A stretch of 45,343 bases of DNA from Deltaproteobacteria bacterium. GTDB taxonomy: Bacteria > Desulfobacterota > Syntrophia > Syntrophales > JACQWR01. The notes below the pieces were generated by a model. The model did no database searches and was not told the origin of the DNA. It saw only the letters and a list, made by a program, of their open reading frames with translations. This document shows, in pieces, positions 9,185 to 16,003 of this stretch (position 1 is its first letter; every line of letters begins with the position of its first letter). The position numbers and the translations under genes are program-made. Where the stretch lies: assembly GCA_026388415.1 (NCBI GenBank), contig JAPLJV010000015.1:1-45343 (forward strand), given 5' to 3'.

Positions 9185-10378
9185 TTAAACAGGGGCCTTT
9201 TTGCTCAACGAAGCGATGAAGGCGATAAACAGCAGGGTGGAAACAGCGGCCATTGCCGAACCGTAATAGAATGTTGCCGCCGGCGAAACGTGGTCCCACA
9301 ACCAGCCACCGATGAGACTGGCAGGAAACAGCGCCAGGCCGATGGCGGTATTGTAAACACCGAATGCCGTCGCCTTGAAGTCAGGCGGGATGATGGTTGT
9401 CAGGAATGCCTTCTGCACACCTTCCGTAAGACCCATGAAAATGCCATACAAGCCGAACAATATCCAGACGGCAGCCGCAGAGCCAACAACGGCGAATCCA
9501 TAATATATGAGGGCAAACAAAATGAAGCCGATAAGTACTACCCTCTTCATTCCAAATCTATCCGCCGCCATACCGGCAGGAATAGCGGATAATGAATAAA
9601 CAAGGTTGAAGGTCAGGTAAACCACCGGGATCATGGCGGTGCTGATGCCCAACTGCTGAGCCCTCAGGATCAGGAAAACGTCGCTGGAGTTCCCGATGGC
9701 AAATATAGTCGTGATGAGGACAAAGAATTTAAACCTCCCGTCGAAATGCGCAAGGGTCAGTTTTGGCCTGTTATGACACGCCGGAAGAGCCCTCTTCTTT
9801 TCTTTAATGAAGAAGACTATCAGGAAAACGGCGATTATCCCCGGTATCATGGACACCCAGAACACCTTTCTGAAATCCCCGGCAAACAAGCTGAGCAGGA
9901 AGAAGGCAAGGGCAGGTCCGATGACGGCGCCGAGCGTATCCATTGAGCGGTGGTAGCTGAAAGCCCGAGAAATCACCGCGGGGTCTGCTGAATCCGCGAT
10001 GAGGGCATCCCTGGGTGCGGTGCGTATGCCCTTGCCGAGCCGGTCTATGCATCTGGAGGCCAGGATGTGCTGCCAGGTGACAGCCAAGGCGATAAACGGC
10101 CTGCTCAGGACGGAAATGGCATATCCGGCCCCCATCAGGCCTTTGCGCGTTCCTATCCTGTCGGAGAACCAGCCCGAGAAAACCTTCAGCAGGCTGGCGG
10201 TGGATTCCGCAATTCCTTCGATAAGACCGATTACCGATTTGTTGACCCCCAGTACATTTGATAAAAACAGGGGCACGAGGGGATAGACCATCTCGGAGCT
10301 GACGTCCATAAAGAAGCTGACGAGTCCGGCAGCAAAGACATTTCTGCCAAAGCCGAAATAACTGCCAAATTTTCTCAC
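9185..10378 (-). CDS. major facilitator superfamily transporter
   Basis: This 397-residue protein has about 12 hydrophobic segments. The MFS signature loop between helices 2 and 3 is visible (GWFSDRIGTRKG, about 69-80), as is a second copy in the C-terminal half (GMAADRFGMKR). The segment RLGKGIRTAPRDALIADS follows helix 4. The start is GTG at 10378 with a strong ribosome site (GAGGAG). It begins 50 bp after the dynamin-like gene and ends 77 bp before enolase, so it is probably co-transcribed under the upstream fluoride riboswitch. The substrate cannot be told from sequence; drug, sugar-phosphate or inorganic ion export are all open. It is not one of the known fluoride channel families (CrcB/Fluc, ClC-F). 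Confidence 0.85.
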   Translation of the reverse strand: MRKFGSYFGFGRNVFAAGLVSFFMDVSSEMVYPLVPLFLSNVLGVNKSVIGLIEGIAESTASLLKVFSGWFSDRIGTRKGLMGAGYAISVLSRPFIALAVTWQHILASRCIDRLGKGIRTAPRDALIADSADPAVISRAFSYHRSMDTLGAVIGPALAFFLLSLFAGDFRKVFWVSMIPGIIAVFLIVFFIKEKKRALPACHNRPKLTLAHFDGRFKFFVLITTIFAIGNSSDVFLILRAQQLGISTAMIPVVYLTFNLVYSLSAIPAGMAADRFGMKRVVLIGFILFALIYYGFAVVGSAAAVWILFGLYGIFMGLTEGVQKAFLTTIIPPDFKATAFGVYNTAIGLALFPASLIGGWLWDHVSPAATFYYGSAMAAVSTLLFIAFIASLSKKAPV

Positions 10379-10428
10379 CTTTTTCTCCTCAGGTCAAAAC
10401 CGTGACTACATCCATTAGCGATAATAGG

Positions 10429-12183
10429 TCAACAATATTCCTCGTCTCTTACTTCACAACCCTCACCGTGTACCCTGTTGACGGCTGTGTTGTGCCGGTT
10501 GCTCATGGCCATCTGTTCCAATTGTTCTTCCAATTCCTCTATCGCCCGTTTGAGTTCTTCGGTTTGGTCGTGGGATCTGGAGAGAAGGGATTCGATTGTG
10601 GCCAGCTCATCACGGACATATTTCAAGGTTTGATCCTTCATCTCGTTGATGGCTCTGTTGATCAGCTTTTCCCATTGGGCAGCCAGACGGGAGAGGTTGA
10701 CCATCACTTCCCTGGGGATCTGGTTTAAGAAATGCCTCTCCACAAGCGGGCGAAAGACAGGCATGGGAATCAGAAACCATATCAGATCGAAATGCTGATC
10801 AAAGGTCCGCACCGTCCGTACATCCGGGTGCTGCGGCTCGGCCACGTCAATCTTCCAATCCACTTCGGCAAGCCGGAGTCCGAGTGTTTTTTCGAGGTTT
10901 TGATTTAAAAGGCTCCGGAATACCTCCAGGGAGCGGGAGAAGCTGGTGTGGGTCTTTTTCAGCGTGCCTAAGAAACGTTCCCGTTCCGTCCGGGAAATAT
11001 GATCGAGTTCCCCGGCCAGGGTTTCGCGCAGCCATTCCTCATATCTGCGGGTAAGCTTCCAGAGATTCCCTCTCCAGGAAGGCAATTCTTTGCGCAGCCT
11101 TTCCCGGGTCTTGTTCTTTAAACCAGGCTCATGGAATTTTTCCAGGTAACTGCTGATTTGCCCTCTGGTTTGCTGGGTGTTTTCCCTGGCCGACAATTCG
11201 ATCCCCTCGCGGAACAGTTCGTAATTTACCTTCTCATCCAGGATCTGCGTCCGGCATTGCTCCCGGTCGCGGTCCGCCTGCCGGGAAGTCTTCAAGGCGA
11301 TCGCCAGGTAGCTCAGACAACCCATGACGAGGGACTTCATCTTATACAGCAAAATCTCCCCCAATTCCTCTTCCCGATTCAAGGAAAGGGGTTGTAAGAC
11401 TTCCTTTTCCAGCGTTTGCTTCCACCGTTCCGTCTCCTGGCGGGTGGAATAAAGAAAGATGGGGAATTGCTCCTGGAATTCTCGTTGGAGCGCTGAACGA
11501 AAAAAATGGACGACTTCTTCCTGTTGCTCCGGGGTGAGCAAGTCGGCCTTGGTAAGCAAAAGAACAATTTTGGGTGTATGCTGCCGCAATTCCCGCAGAA
11601 GTTGCATATCATTCTCGGCCAGGGGCCGATCCGCACTGATGGCAAGCACCGCTGTTCCCACCTCCGGGAGCCAGTTTTCAGAGGTTTTGATGTGATCTTT
11701 ATATACGCTCCCCAGGCCGGGGGTATCCACCAGCCGCAGCCCAACGTACTTTGAAAGGGACGGAAGTTCAAGATCAACTACTTCAACATGCTTGTGATTG
11801 CCGGAATTTTGGGCCTCGGAGATAAATTCACCAATGGCGGAGATATCCGTTTCGGTATGTCGTCCGTCAACATGACGGATGATGGCCCTTTCCTCTTCCC
11901 CATATTGCAGACGGGTAATCGCTGTCGTAACGGGAATGACCCCTACGGGAAGGACGAGCTTCCCGATCAGGCTGTTGAGGAATGAACTTTTTCCGGCCTT
12001 GAATTGTCCGAGCACGGCCACATCAATCAGTTCATTTTGGTCGAGCAGATTCCGGCAGGCTTCGATCTGGCGGTTGAGAGAAATGATATGAAGCTGATTG
12101 CATATCTCCTGAATGCGGTTCAGGAAAGGCTCAAAGTTATCCGAAAGGCGATCGAGGTTTGCGTCTCTTGGTGCCAAGCCCAT
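10429..12183 (-). CDS. dynamin-like GTPase
   Basis: This 584-residue protein has an N-terminal dynamin-type GTPase domain: G1 GQFKAGKSS (59-67), the G2 threonine in VIPVTTAI, G3 DTPG (153-156) and G4 TKAD (211-214). A long helical region follows, with a short hydrophobic segment (about 470-490, FDLIWFLIPMPVFRPL) that could serve as a membrane paddle, and a C-terminal coiled coil (about 525-570). Bacterial dynamin-like proteins bind, fuse or protect membranes. The ATG at 12183 is preceded by AAGGAG, which is itself inside a terminator-like hairpin. It is the first gene after a fluoride riboswitch, upstream of MFS and enolase genes, which suggests a role in surviving fluoride, for instance at the membrane. 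That role is inference. Confidence 0.9.
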   Translation of the reverse strand: MGLAPRDANLDRLSDNFEPFLNRIQEICNQLHIISLNRQIEACRNLLDQNELIDVAVLGQFKAGKSSFLNSLIGKLVLPVGVIPVTTAITRLQYGEEERAIIRHVDGRHTETDISAIGEFISEAQNSGNHKHVEVVDLELPSLSKYVGLRLVDTPGLGSVYKDHIKTSENWLPEVGTAVLAISADRPLAENDMQLLRELRQHTPKIVLLLTKADLLTPEQQEEVVHFFRSALQREFQEQFPIFLYSTRQETERWKQTLEKEVLQPLSLNREEELGEILLYKMKSLVMGCLSYLAIALKTSRQADRDREQCRTQILDEKVNYELFREGIELSARENTQQTRGQISSYLEKFHEPGLKNKTRERLRKELPSWRGNLWKLTRRYEEWLRETLAGELDHISRTERERFLGTLKKTHTSFSRSLEVFRSLLNQNLEKTLGLRLAEVDWKIDVAEPQHPDVRTVRTFDQHFDLIWFLIPMPVFRPLVERHFLNQIPREVMVNLSRLAAQWEKLINRAINEMKDQTLKYVRDELATIESLLSRSHDQTEELKRAIEELEEQLEQMAMSNRHNTAVNRVHGEGCEVRDEEYC

Positions 12184-12216
12184 AAAAAAACTCCTTCAGG
12201 TTTCCCCTGCAGGAGT
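12184..12216 (-). terminator. terminator-like hairpin of the riboswitch, containing the ribosome site
   Basis: On the minus strand, ACTCCTGCAGG (12216-12206) pairs with CCTGAAGGAGT (12200-12190), one mismatch and a 5-base loop. A run of seven U (12190-12184) follows and ends right at the ATG of the dynamin-like gene. This is an intrinsic terminator shape in a leader. AAGGAG in the 3' arm is also the ribosome site, so the same hairpin could block both transcription and translation. Confidence 0.8.
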
Positions 12217-12260
12217 CTGATCTTTTCGCTTTACTCCCGACGGGGGGACATTTCCCTATC

Positions 12261-12309
12261 CAGGAGTTATCAGCCTGAGCGGCGGTTATCGGGTGAACTC
12301 CATCACCTC
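12261..12309 (-). promoter_or_regulatory. fluoride riboswitch (crcB motif) aptamer
   Basis: On the minus strand the leader shows the crcB-motif layout. GGTGA (12307-12303) pairs with TCACC (12296-12292) and carries the conserved GATG. GGAGTT (12301-12296) pairs with AACTCC (12268-12263). A small GCC/GGC hairpin (12283-12273) is followed by the conserved CTGAT. Laid against the Thermotoga fluoride aptamer as I remember it, all helices and the GATG and GCTGAT blocks correspond. Downstream, GGAGT (12237-12233) can pair either with the aptamer strand ACTCC (12267-12263) or with the terminator 5' arm ACTCC (12216-12212). Fluoride holding the aptamer strand would leave the linker free to disrupt the terminator, giving an ON switch. 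The downstream enolase gene fits the known fluoride regulon. Confidence 0.87.
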
Positions 12310-12325
12310 TCAAATATGTTTGTCC

Positions 12326-12352
12326 CTAATACATTGAGCGGATTATTGTCAA
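12326..12352 (-). promoter_or_regulatory. probable promoter of the fluoride operon
   Basis: On the minus strand a perfect -35 box TTGACA (12352-12347) is followed after 15 bp by a -10-like TATTAG (12331-12326). Transcription would start about 10 bases before the riboswitch aptamer, which fits a leader RNA beginning with the aptamer. The spacing is on the short side and the -10 box is imperfect. Confidence 0.5.
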
Positions 12353-12372
12353 GCTGATTTTCCCCTTCATTA

Positions 12373-12777
12373 CTATACTTGCCACAACGCTGAAAGTGCA
12401 AGAGACACAGCGTTGCCTTTAATGAGAGGGCATATCATAATCATATCATTTGAGTCGAGTAACCAGTTTCTCCAGATACATATTGGTGTTTGTTTCCTCT
12501 GTTTACCGCCAGGTTTCTCGACGGTGCCATAATATTTCAACCATGTATCCGCTGGCCAAAACATCTACATGACAGATTCTCTATAACATACCTATTGAGG
12601 GGATCACATTATTGATAACGGTTTGAAATCCAGCATCTTCGTCGAGGATGACGATTTGAGGGGTTCAGGAAGTTAGGCTCAACCCCGATCTTACCCCCCA
12701 AAATGCCACACTTCATCTGGTACTCAGCAATACACCTTGATCAATAAAATAGCTACTTGTATTCGAAGCCGAGAAAA
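12373..12777. other. gap without a recognisable gene; second copy of a diverged repeat
   Basis: A 63-codon minus frame at 12373-12564 matches no family I know and has no clear ribosome site, so it is not called. The stretch 12608-12722 resembles 7315-7435 (shared core ATTGATAAC…TTGAAATCCAGCAT and related downstream words). Nothing else is seen. Confidence 0.4.
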
Positions 12778-12932
12778 TTAAAGGACTTCCCGTGTCGCCC
12801 GGCTTTCGTTAATTGTCTCGATGTTCTGGAAGGGCAGAACAATCCGCTCCACTTTCGTTTGACCCTGCCAGTAAAGGCCCGTGGGCATGGTCTGTGTTTC
12901 TGTGGTAATTTTTTTAAGTTCTCCCTGCGTCT

Positions 12933-13100
12933 TTAATCTGAGAGGTTGATTGCGTTTATGGGCCTGAGGAATAAATAGCTTTGAACTTCGTTGAAAACGC
13001 GCTGGGGCAGGTAAAGACTGCCCGTTTGCCTGAGCAACTGCAGGCAATGGGCCTCGTAAAGATGAATGATGGGACCGGCATCGCAGACGATAGTTCTCAT
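12933..13100 (-). pseudogene. truncated PIN-like (DUF3368-type) toxin
   Basis: The ATG overlaps the stop of the antitoxin by ATGA, the classic toxin position. The first 40 residues match the start of DUF3368-type PIN proteins (MRTIVCDAGPIIHLYEA, then YLPQRVFNEV, with an acidic Asp7). The frame then ends at residue 55, far short of the usual 140-160, and the remaining PIN acidic residues are missing. Downstream in another frame there is a coding-like tail (KVERIVLPFQNIETINESR) that looks like the C-terminus of an unrelated protein. The toxin is therefore probably dead by deletion or recombination. Confidence 0.6.
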
Positions 13101-13300
13101 TTGAGCACATGAGCCTCATTCTTGGCCCACGCGATATCTTCCCGAGCAAAGCGCTCCATCAAGTCAACCCGGTTGCGACGGACAAATTCCGACATGGCCG
13201 CCAGGATGACATCCGGATCGGACATGAAAAAACCAGACTGGACATAATCATGGATACGCTCTGCCAAATGGTCCGGCACGGTGATTGATAGCGTTTTCAT
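13097..13300 (-). CDS. ribbon-helix-helix type antitoxin
   Basis: This 67-residue protein starts MKTLSITVPDHLAERI, typical of RHH/CopG or ParD-like DNA-binding antitoxins, in which the first beta strand binds operator DNA. The C-terminal half would clamp the toxin. The ATG follows a strong ribosome site (GGGAGG). Its stop overlaps the ATG of a truncated PIN-like toxin, so the pair is a toxin-antitoxin module that has lost its toxin. It probably still binds its own promoter. Confidence 0.7.
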   Translation of the reverse strand: MKTLSITVPDHLAERIHDYVQSGFFMSDPDVILAAMSEFVRRNRVDLMERFAREDIAWAKNEAHVLK

Positions 13301-13614
13301 GAGCGTTTACCTCCCTTCTTCTAAAATATTATAATGATTAACTTATCATTTTTTTCTATCGTCCGCAAGCCCCGCCGGGCACACGCAGGTCCCATTATTT
13401 TCATGAGGTGTAAAAGTTTTATTGGTCGCTGATCCGCCTTTCGCAACCTGTCCGCGCAGAGCAGTTGAATGCATTCAACTGACTTATCTATCTTAAATAA
13501 TTAACTAAATTACCTAACTGCTTTTCATTTTACTGCTAAATTTCCCTGGATTCCCCCGTATCGAGTACGGGGCAGGCTGCATATCAAGTCCGGAATGACA
13601 AAAAGTGATGCGGC
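13301..13614. other. gap with a CCCCGTACTCGATACGGGG-type palindrome
   Basis: No gene is supported. At 13552-13572 an imperfect palindrome (CCCCCGTATCGAGTACGGGG) sits in a repeat of the kind CTGGATTCCC…CCGGAATGACA, which is common between genes in deltaproteobacteria. The start of this gap should hold the promoter of the antitoxin gene that ends the gap on the left. Confidence 0.4.
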
Positions 13615-13800
13615 CTACTGCGCCATCGCCTGAAATTTGCTCTCGATAATCTGCTTGAGAGCATCCAGGGCATTGGCAAAGCTGTCCCGTTCTTCGTGCG
13701 TCAGGCCTGTGACATCTAAGCCACTGATCTTTTGCCCCGCTGTATCTACCATGCTGCAGACGTTTTGAGCAACCGACAGCCATATCAGGTGGAGTGACAT
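13615..13800 (-). CDS. possible small protein of unknown function
   Basis: A 61-codon frame begins 26 bp after the vapC-like stop. Its second half (GLTHEERDSFANALDALKQI) has a protein-like helical pattern. No family is recognised and the ribosome site is weak. The frame also stays open upstream into the toxin gene in another phase, so chance is possible. Confidence 0.3.
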   Translation of the reverse strand: MSLHLIWLSVAQNVCSMVDTAGQKISGLDVTGLTHEERDSFANALDALKQIIESKFQAMAQ

Positions 13801-13826
13801 TGCTGCTGGCCTGCCAATAATTTTTA

Positions 13827-14246
13827 CTATGTCCCGAAATTTTCCAGCCATTCGATGGTAACGAGGTGCTCGACGCTCTTGAATTCGGGGTCGCCGGTCA
13901 GAATGCTTGCACCTTCGCTGCTTGCCGTTGCCACGGCGAAGCAATCGGCAAAAGAAAGTGGATACTGGGCCTTAATCCGGCTGGCGGCGATAACATCCGG
14001 GAAGTCGTTGGCCACGTTGCGAATGGGAAGGCCAGGCAGAATGGTGTCGAGGAGATAATCGGCCTTTTCTGTCCCCCTCTTCCGGGAAAGGATGTAGTAG
14101 CTCTCGCCAATGTTGATCTCATTCATGCAGAGGTCGTAAACCCCTTCCCTGGCTGCGATCAGCGCCTCGCGGACTTTACCGCAGCCTGGTTCTCCGTTGA
14201 GATAGGCGAGCAAGGCAAAACTATCGAGTAATTTGACGATCTTCAT
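13827..14246 (-). CDS. vapC: PIN-domain toxin (VapC-like ribonuclease)
   Basis: This 139-residue protein is a probable Mg2+-dependent RNase toxin. The PIN acidic residues are visible: Asp8 (LLDSFALLAYL), Glu43 or Glu48 (MNEINIGES), Asp101 (SFADCFAVA) and Asp119 (LTGDPEF). The frame could extend to 14336, but the start at 14246 has a strong ribosome site (AAAGGAG), begins the family-typical MKIVKLLDSF, and overlaps the AbrB-type antitoxin by 26 bp, as in type II TA operons. The RNA target is unknown. Confidence 0.88.
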   Translation of the reverse strand: MKIVKLLDSFALLAYLNGEPGCGKVREALIAAREGVYDLCMNEINIGESYYILSRKRGTEKADYLLDTILPGLPIRNVANDFPDVIAASRIKAQYPLSFADCFAVATASSEGASILTGDPEFKSVEHLVTIEWLENFGT

Positions 14247-14478
14247 CGTCGCGCTCCTTTCGTCTCTCCTCCAGGAGGCCCTCCGTGAGGGACGGCCCTT
14301 CCTTGAAGATGCCGCAGAAGTGTGCAACCGGGTCATCAGGCAAGAGAGTCATGACGGCAGAATCCCCCTCGACCTTAATCAGCAGCTTCCTGCCGGGTAA
14401 GATCTGCAGGCGTCTGCGTACCTCCCGGGGGATGACTATTTGTCCCTTTCCGGATACGGTTATGACATTGGTAGACAT
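14221..14478 (-). CDS. vapB: AbrB/MazE-fold antitoxin (VapB-like)
   Basis: This 85-residue protein has an N-terminal swapped-hairpin DNA-binding domain (TVSGKGQIVIPREVRRRLQI, about 7-26, then GRKLLIKVEGD). An acidic and basic C-terminal tail follows that should bind the toxin. The ATG has AAGGAG upstream. It precedes and overlaps the PIN toxin gene. By family behaviour it neutralises the toxin and represses the operon. Confidence 0.88.
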   Translation of the reverse strand: MSTNVITVSGKGQIVIPREVRRRLQILPGRKLLIKVEGDSAVMTLLPDDPVAHFCGIFKEGPSLTEGLLEERRKERDDEDRQITR

Positions 14479-14593
14479 GTTTACTCCTTTTCTGCATGCA
14501 TCACGACATGTAGGTCATACCGTAATGCTTCCTTCTTTTTGTGAAGTATCATACTTTTTAGTTGATGGCAAGTCTGATGAATATATGTAAAAT

Positions 14594-16003
14594 TTATTTT
14601 CCTTCTTCTCCGCTGGTTCCCATTACCCAATCGAGCGTTGCCAGCGCCACCATATAGTCCCGCCGGGCACGGGCGAGGTTGCTCCGGGCTTGCATCCTGT
14701 TGAGGGCGGCATCGTCCACATCCAATTTCGTTTTCACGCCAAATTCATAACCCTTTTCCGCCATCTGGAGCAGCCGATCGGCCTGCTCAACAGTGGCGGT
14801 GAGGGCCTTGACGATCTCGCCTGCCTCGCACACCGCATCAACAGCCCCCCGCGTCTGCAAGAGTATTTCATCCAGCAGCTTGGCTTCTTCGATCTTCAAA
14901 GTAGCCAGATTGCTTCTGGCCTGCAGCACCCTGCCCTGGGAGCGCATACCGTCAAAGAAGGGATAGGTGAGAAAGATACCGGCCGTCCAGGCCTGACCGT
15001 CGGCATTGCTGCCTTGCAGGGCCAAATCGCGCCATCCCCAGTCCGCTTTCAGGTCCAGGCGCGGTTTGTCTCCTGCCTTCGCGATGGTAATCAGTTCTCC
15101 GGCGATTGCTATTCTGTAACCCATATCAGCAATGTCGGGGCGATTCAGGCGCGCCTTTGCCGCTGTTTCTTCCAGCCGGGGATAGGGGCCGCCATCCCTT
15201 CCCAAATCACCCTGCACTTCTATTTCTGCATCCCCCAGACCGAGCAGGAAACGGAGCTTTTCGCGGGAGATGCGCACAAGGTTTTCCATCCTGATGACTT
15301 CGGGGCGGGCGTTTTGTACCGCCACTTCCGATGACAAGACATCGTAATCGGTGGCCACGCCCAGTTTCAACTTCTTCTGTACCTCATCGCGGTGGCGTTC
15401 TTTCTGCTCCAGATTTTGGGTGGAAAGCTTCAGAAGCTCCCCGGACAGCAGGGCATCGTAAAAGGCGGCCGAGACATCCCGGAGGGCCGCCTGACGGAAG
15501 ATGCGCAACTGCTCATCAGCCGAGGCGATCCCCATCTTGGCGCCCCTGATGGCGGCGCCTATCTGTCCGAAGGTGAAGAGCACCTGGTTGAGTCCTATGG
15601 TGGCGCTTTTCGTCTGCGATTCAAGAGAAAAACCCGGCCCGTAAGCCATCTGGCTTTCATCGCGGCTGCGGTATATCCCGGAAGAAATCATGAACTGGGG
15701 CAGGGCGGCGGCCCGCTCTTCCACATAGCGCCCGGCGACCTGTTTGCGGTATTCCTGCGCCTTGAGAATATCTCTGTTTTTTTCCCGGGCAATCTCCAGG
15801 GCATCTTGCAGGGTCAGGACTTTGGCCGGTTGTTTTTCACCGGCATTTAGAACGGTGGGGATGGACAAAGGCAGGAGCGCCACCAATAAAAAAATGGCGA
15901 TACAGATATTTTTTCGCAACCATTTAATATTTGGTTCAATCTTCAAGATTGAACCAGCCTGTGCGGCAAAGATTGAACAAGCCGGTAAACTTTGGTCTTT
16001 CAT
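14594..16003 (-). CDS. TolC-family outer-membrane efflux protein
   Basis: This 469-residue protein carries two OEP repeats of long helices (about 80-265 and 285-460). As TolC-like trimers do, it should form the outer-membrane duct for the RND pump encoded just upstream. The ATG at 16003 overlaps the pump stop by ATGA. The signal peptide (KNICIAIFLLVALLPLSIPT) only begins near residue 32. The residues before it are encoded partly by a perfect DNA palindrome (15933-15955), so the N-terminus looks extended by a repeat insertion. A TTG near 15922 would give a normal signal peptide but has no ribosome site. It is the third gene of the adaptor-pump-channel operon. Confidence 0.9.
   Translation of the reverse strand: MKDQSLPACSIFAAQAGSILKIEPNIKWLRKNICIAIFLLVALLPLSIPTVLNAGEKQPAKVLTLQDALEIAREKNRDILKAQEYRKQVAGRYVEERAAALPQFMISSGIYRSRDESQMAYGPGFSLESQTKSATIGLNQVLFTFGQIGAAIRGAKMGIASADEQLRIFRQAALRDVSAAFYDALLSGELLKLSTQNLEQKERHRDEVQKKLKLGVATDYDVLSSEVAVQNARPEVIRMENLVRISREKLRFLLGLGDAEIEVQGDLGRDGGPYPRLEETAAKARLNRPDIADMGYRIAIAGELITIAKAGDKPRLDLKADWGWRDLALQGSNADGQAWTAGIFLTYPFFDGMRSQGRVLQARSNLATLKIEEAKLLDEILLQTRGAVDAVCEAGEIVKALTATVEQADRLLQMAEKGYEFGVKTKLDVDDAALNRMQARSNLARARRDYMVALATLDWVMGTSGEEGK
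15933..15955. repeat. perfect 11-bp-arm palindrome inside the tolC-like gene
   Basis: GGTTCAATCTT and its exact reverse complement AAGATTGAACC flank a single C. A related copy lies at 44203-44229 (GGTTCAGGCTGCAAGATTGAACCAGCC when read in two parts). The shared AAGATTGAACCAGCC suggests one mobile palindromic family, here inside coding sequence before the signal peptide. Confidence 0.65.

Noticed and set aside
12244-12256. GGGGGGACAT word as a third copy of the GGGGACA element
   Set aside because: It lies in the riboswitch linker, where GGGA/TCCC forms a small hairpin; no second terminus is found.
12373-12564. 63-codon minus frame as a gene upstream of the fluoride operon
   Set aside because: No recognisable family, no ribosome site, and the sequence around it looks like repeat debris.
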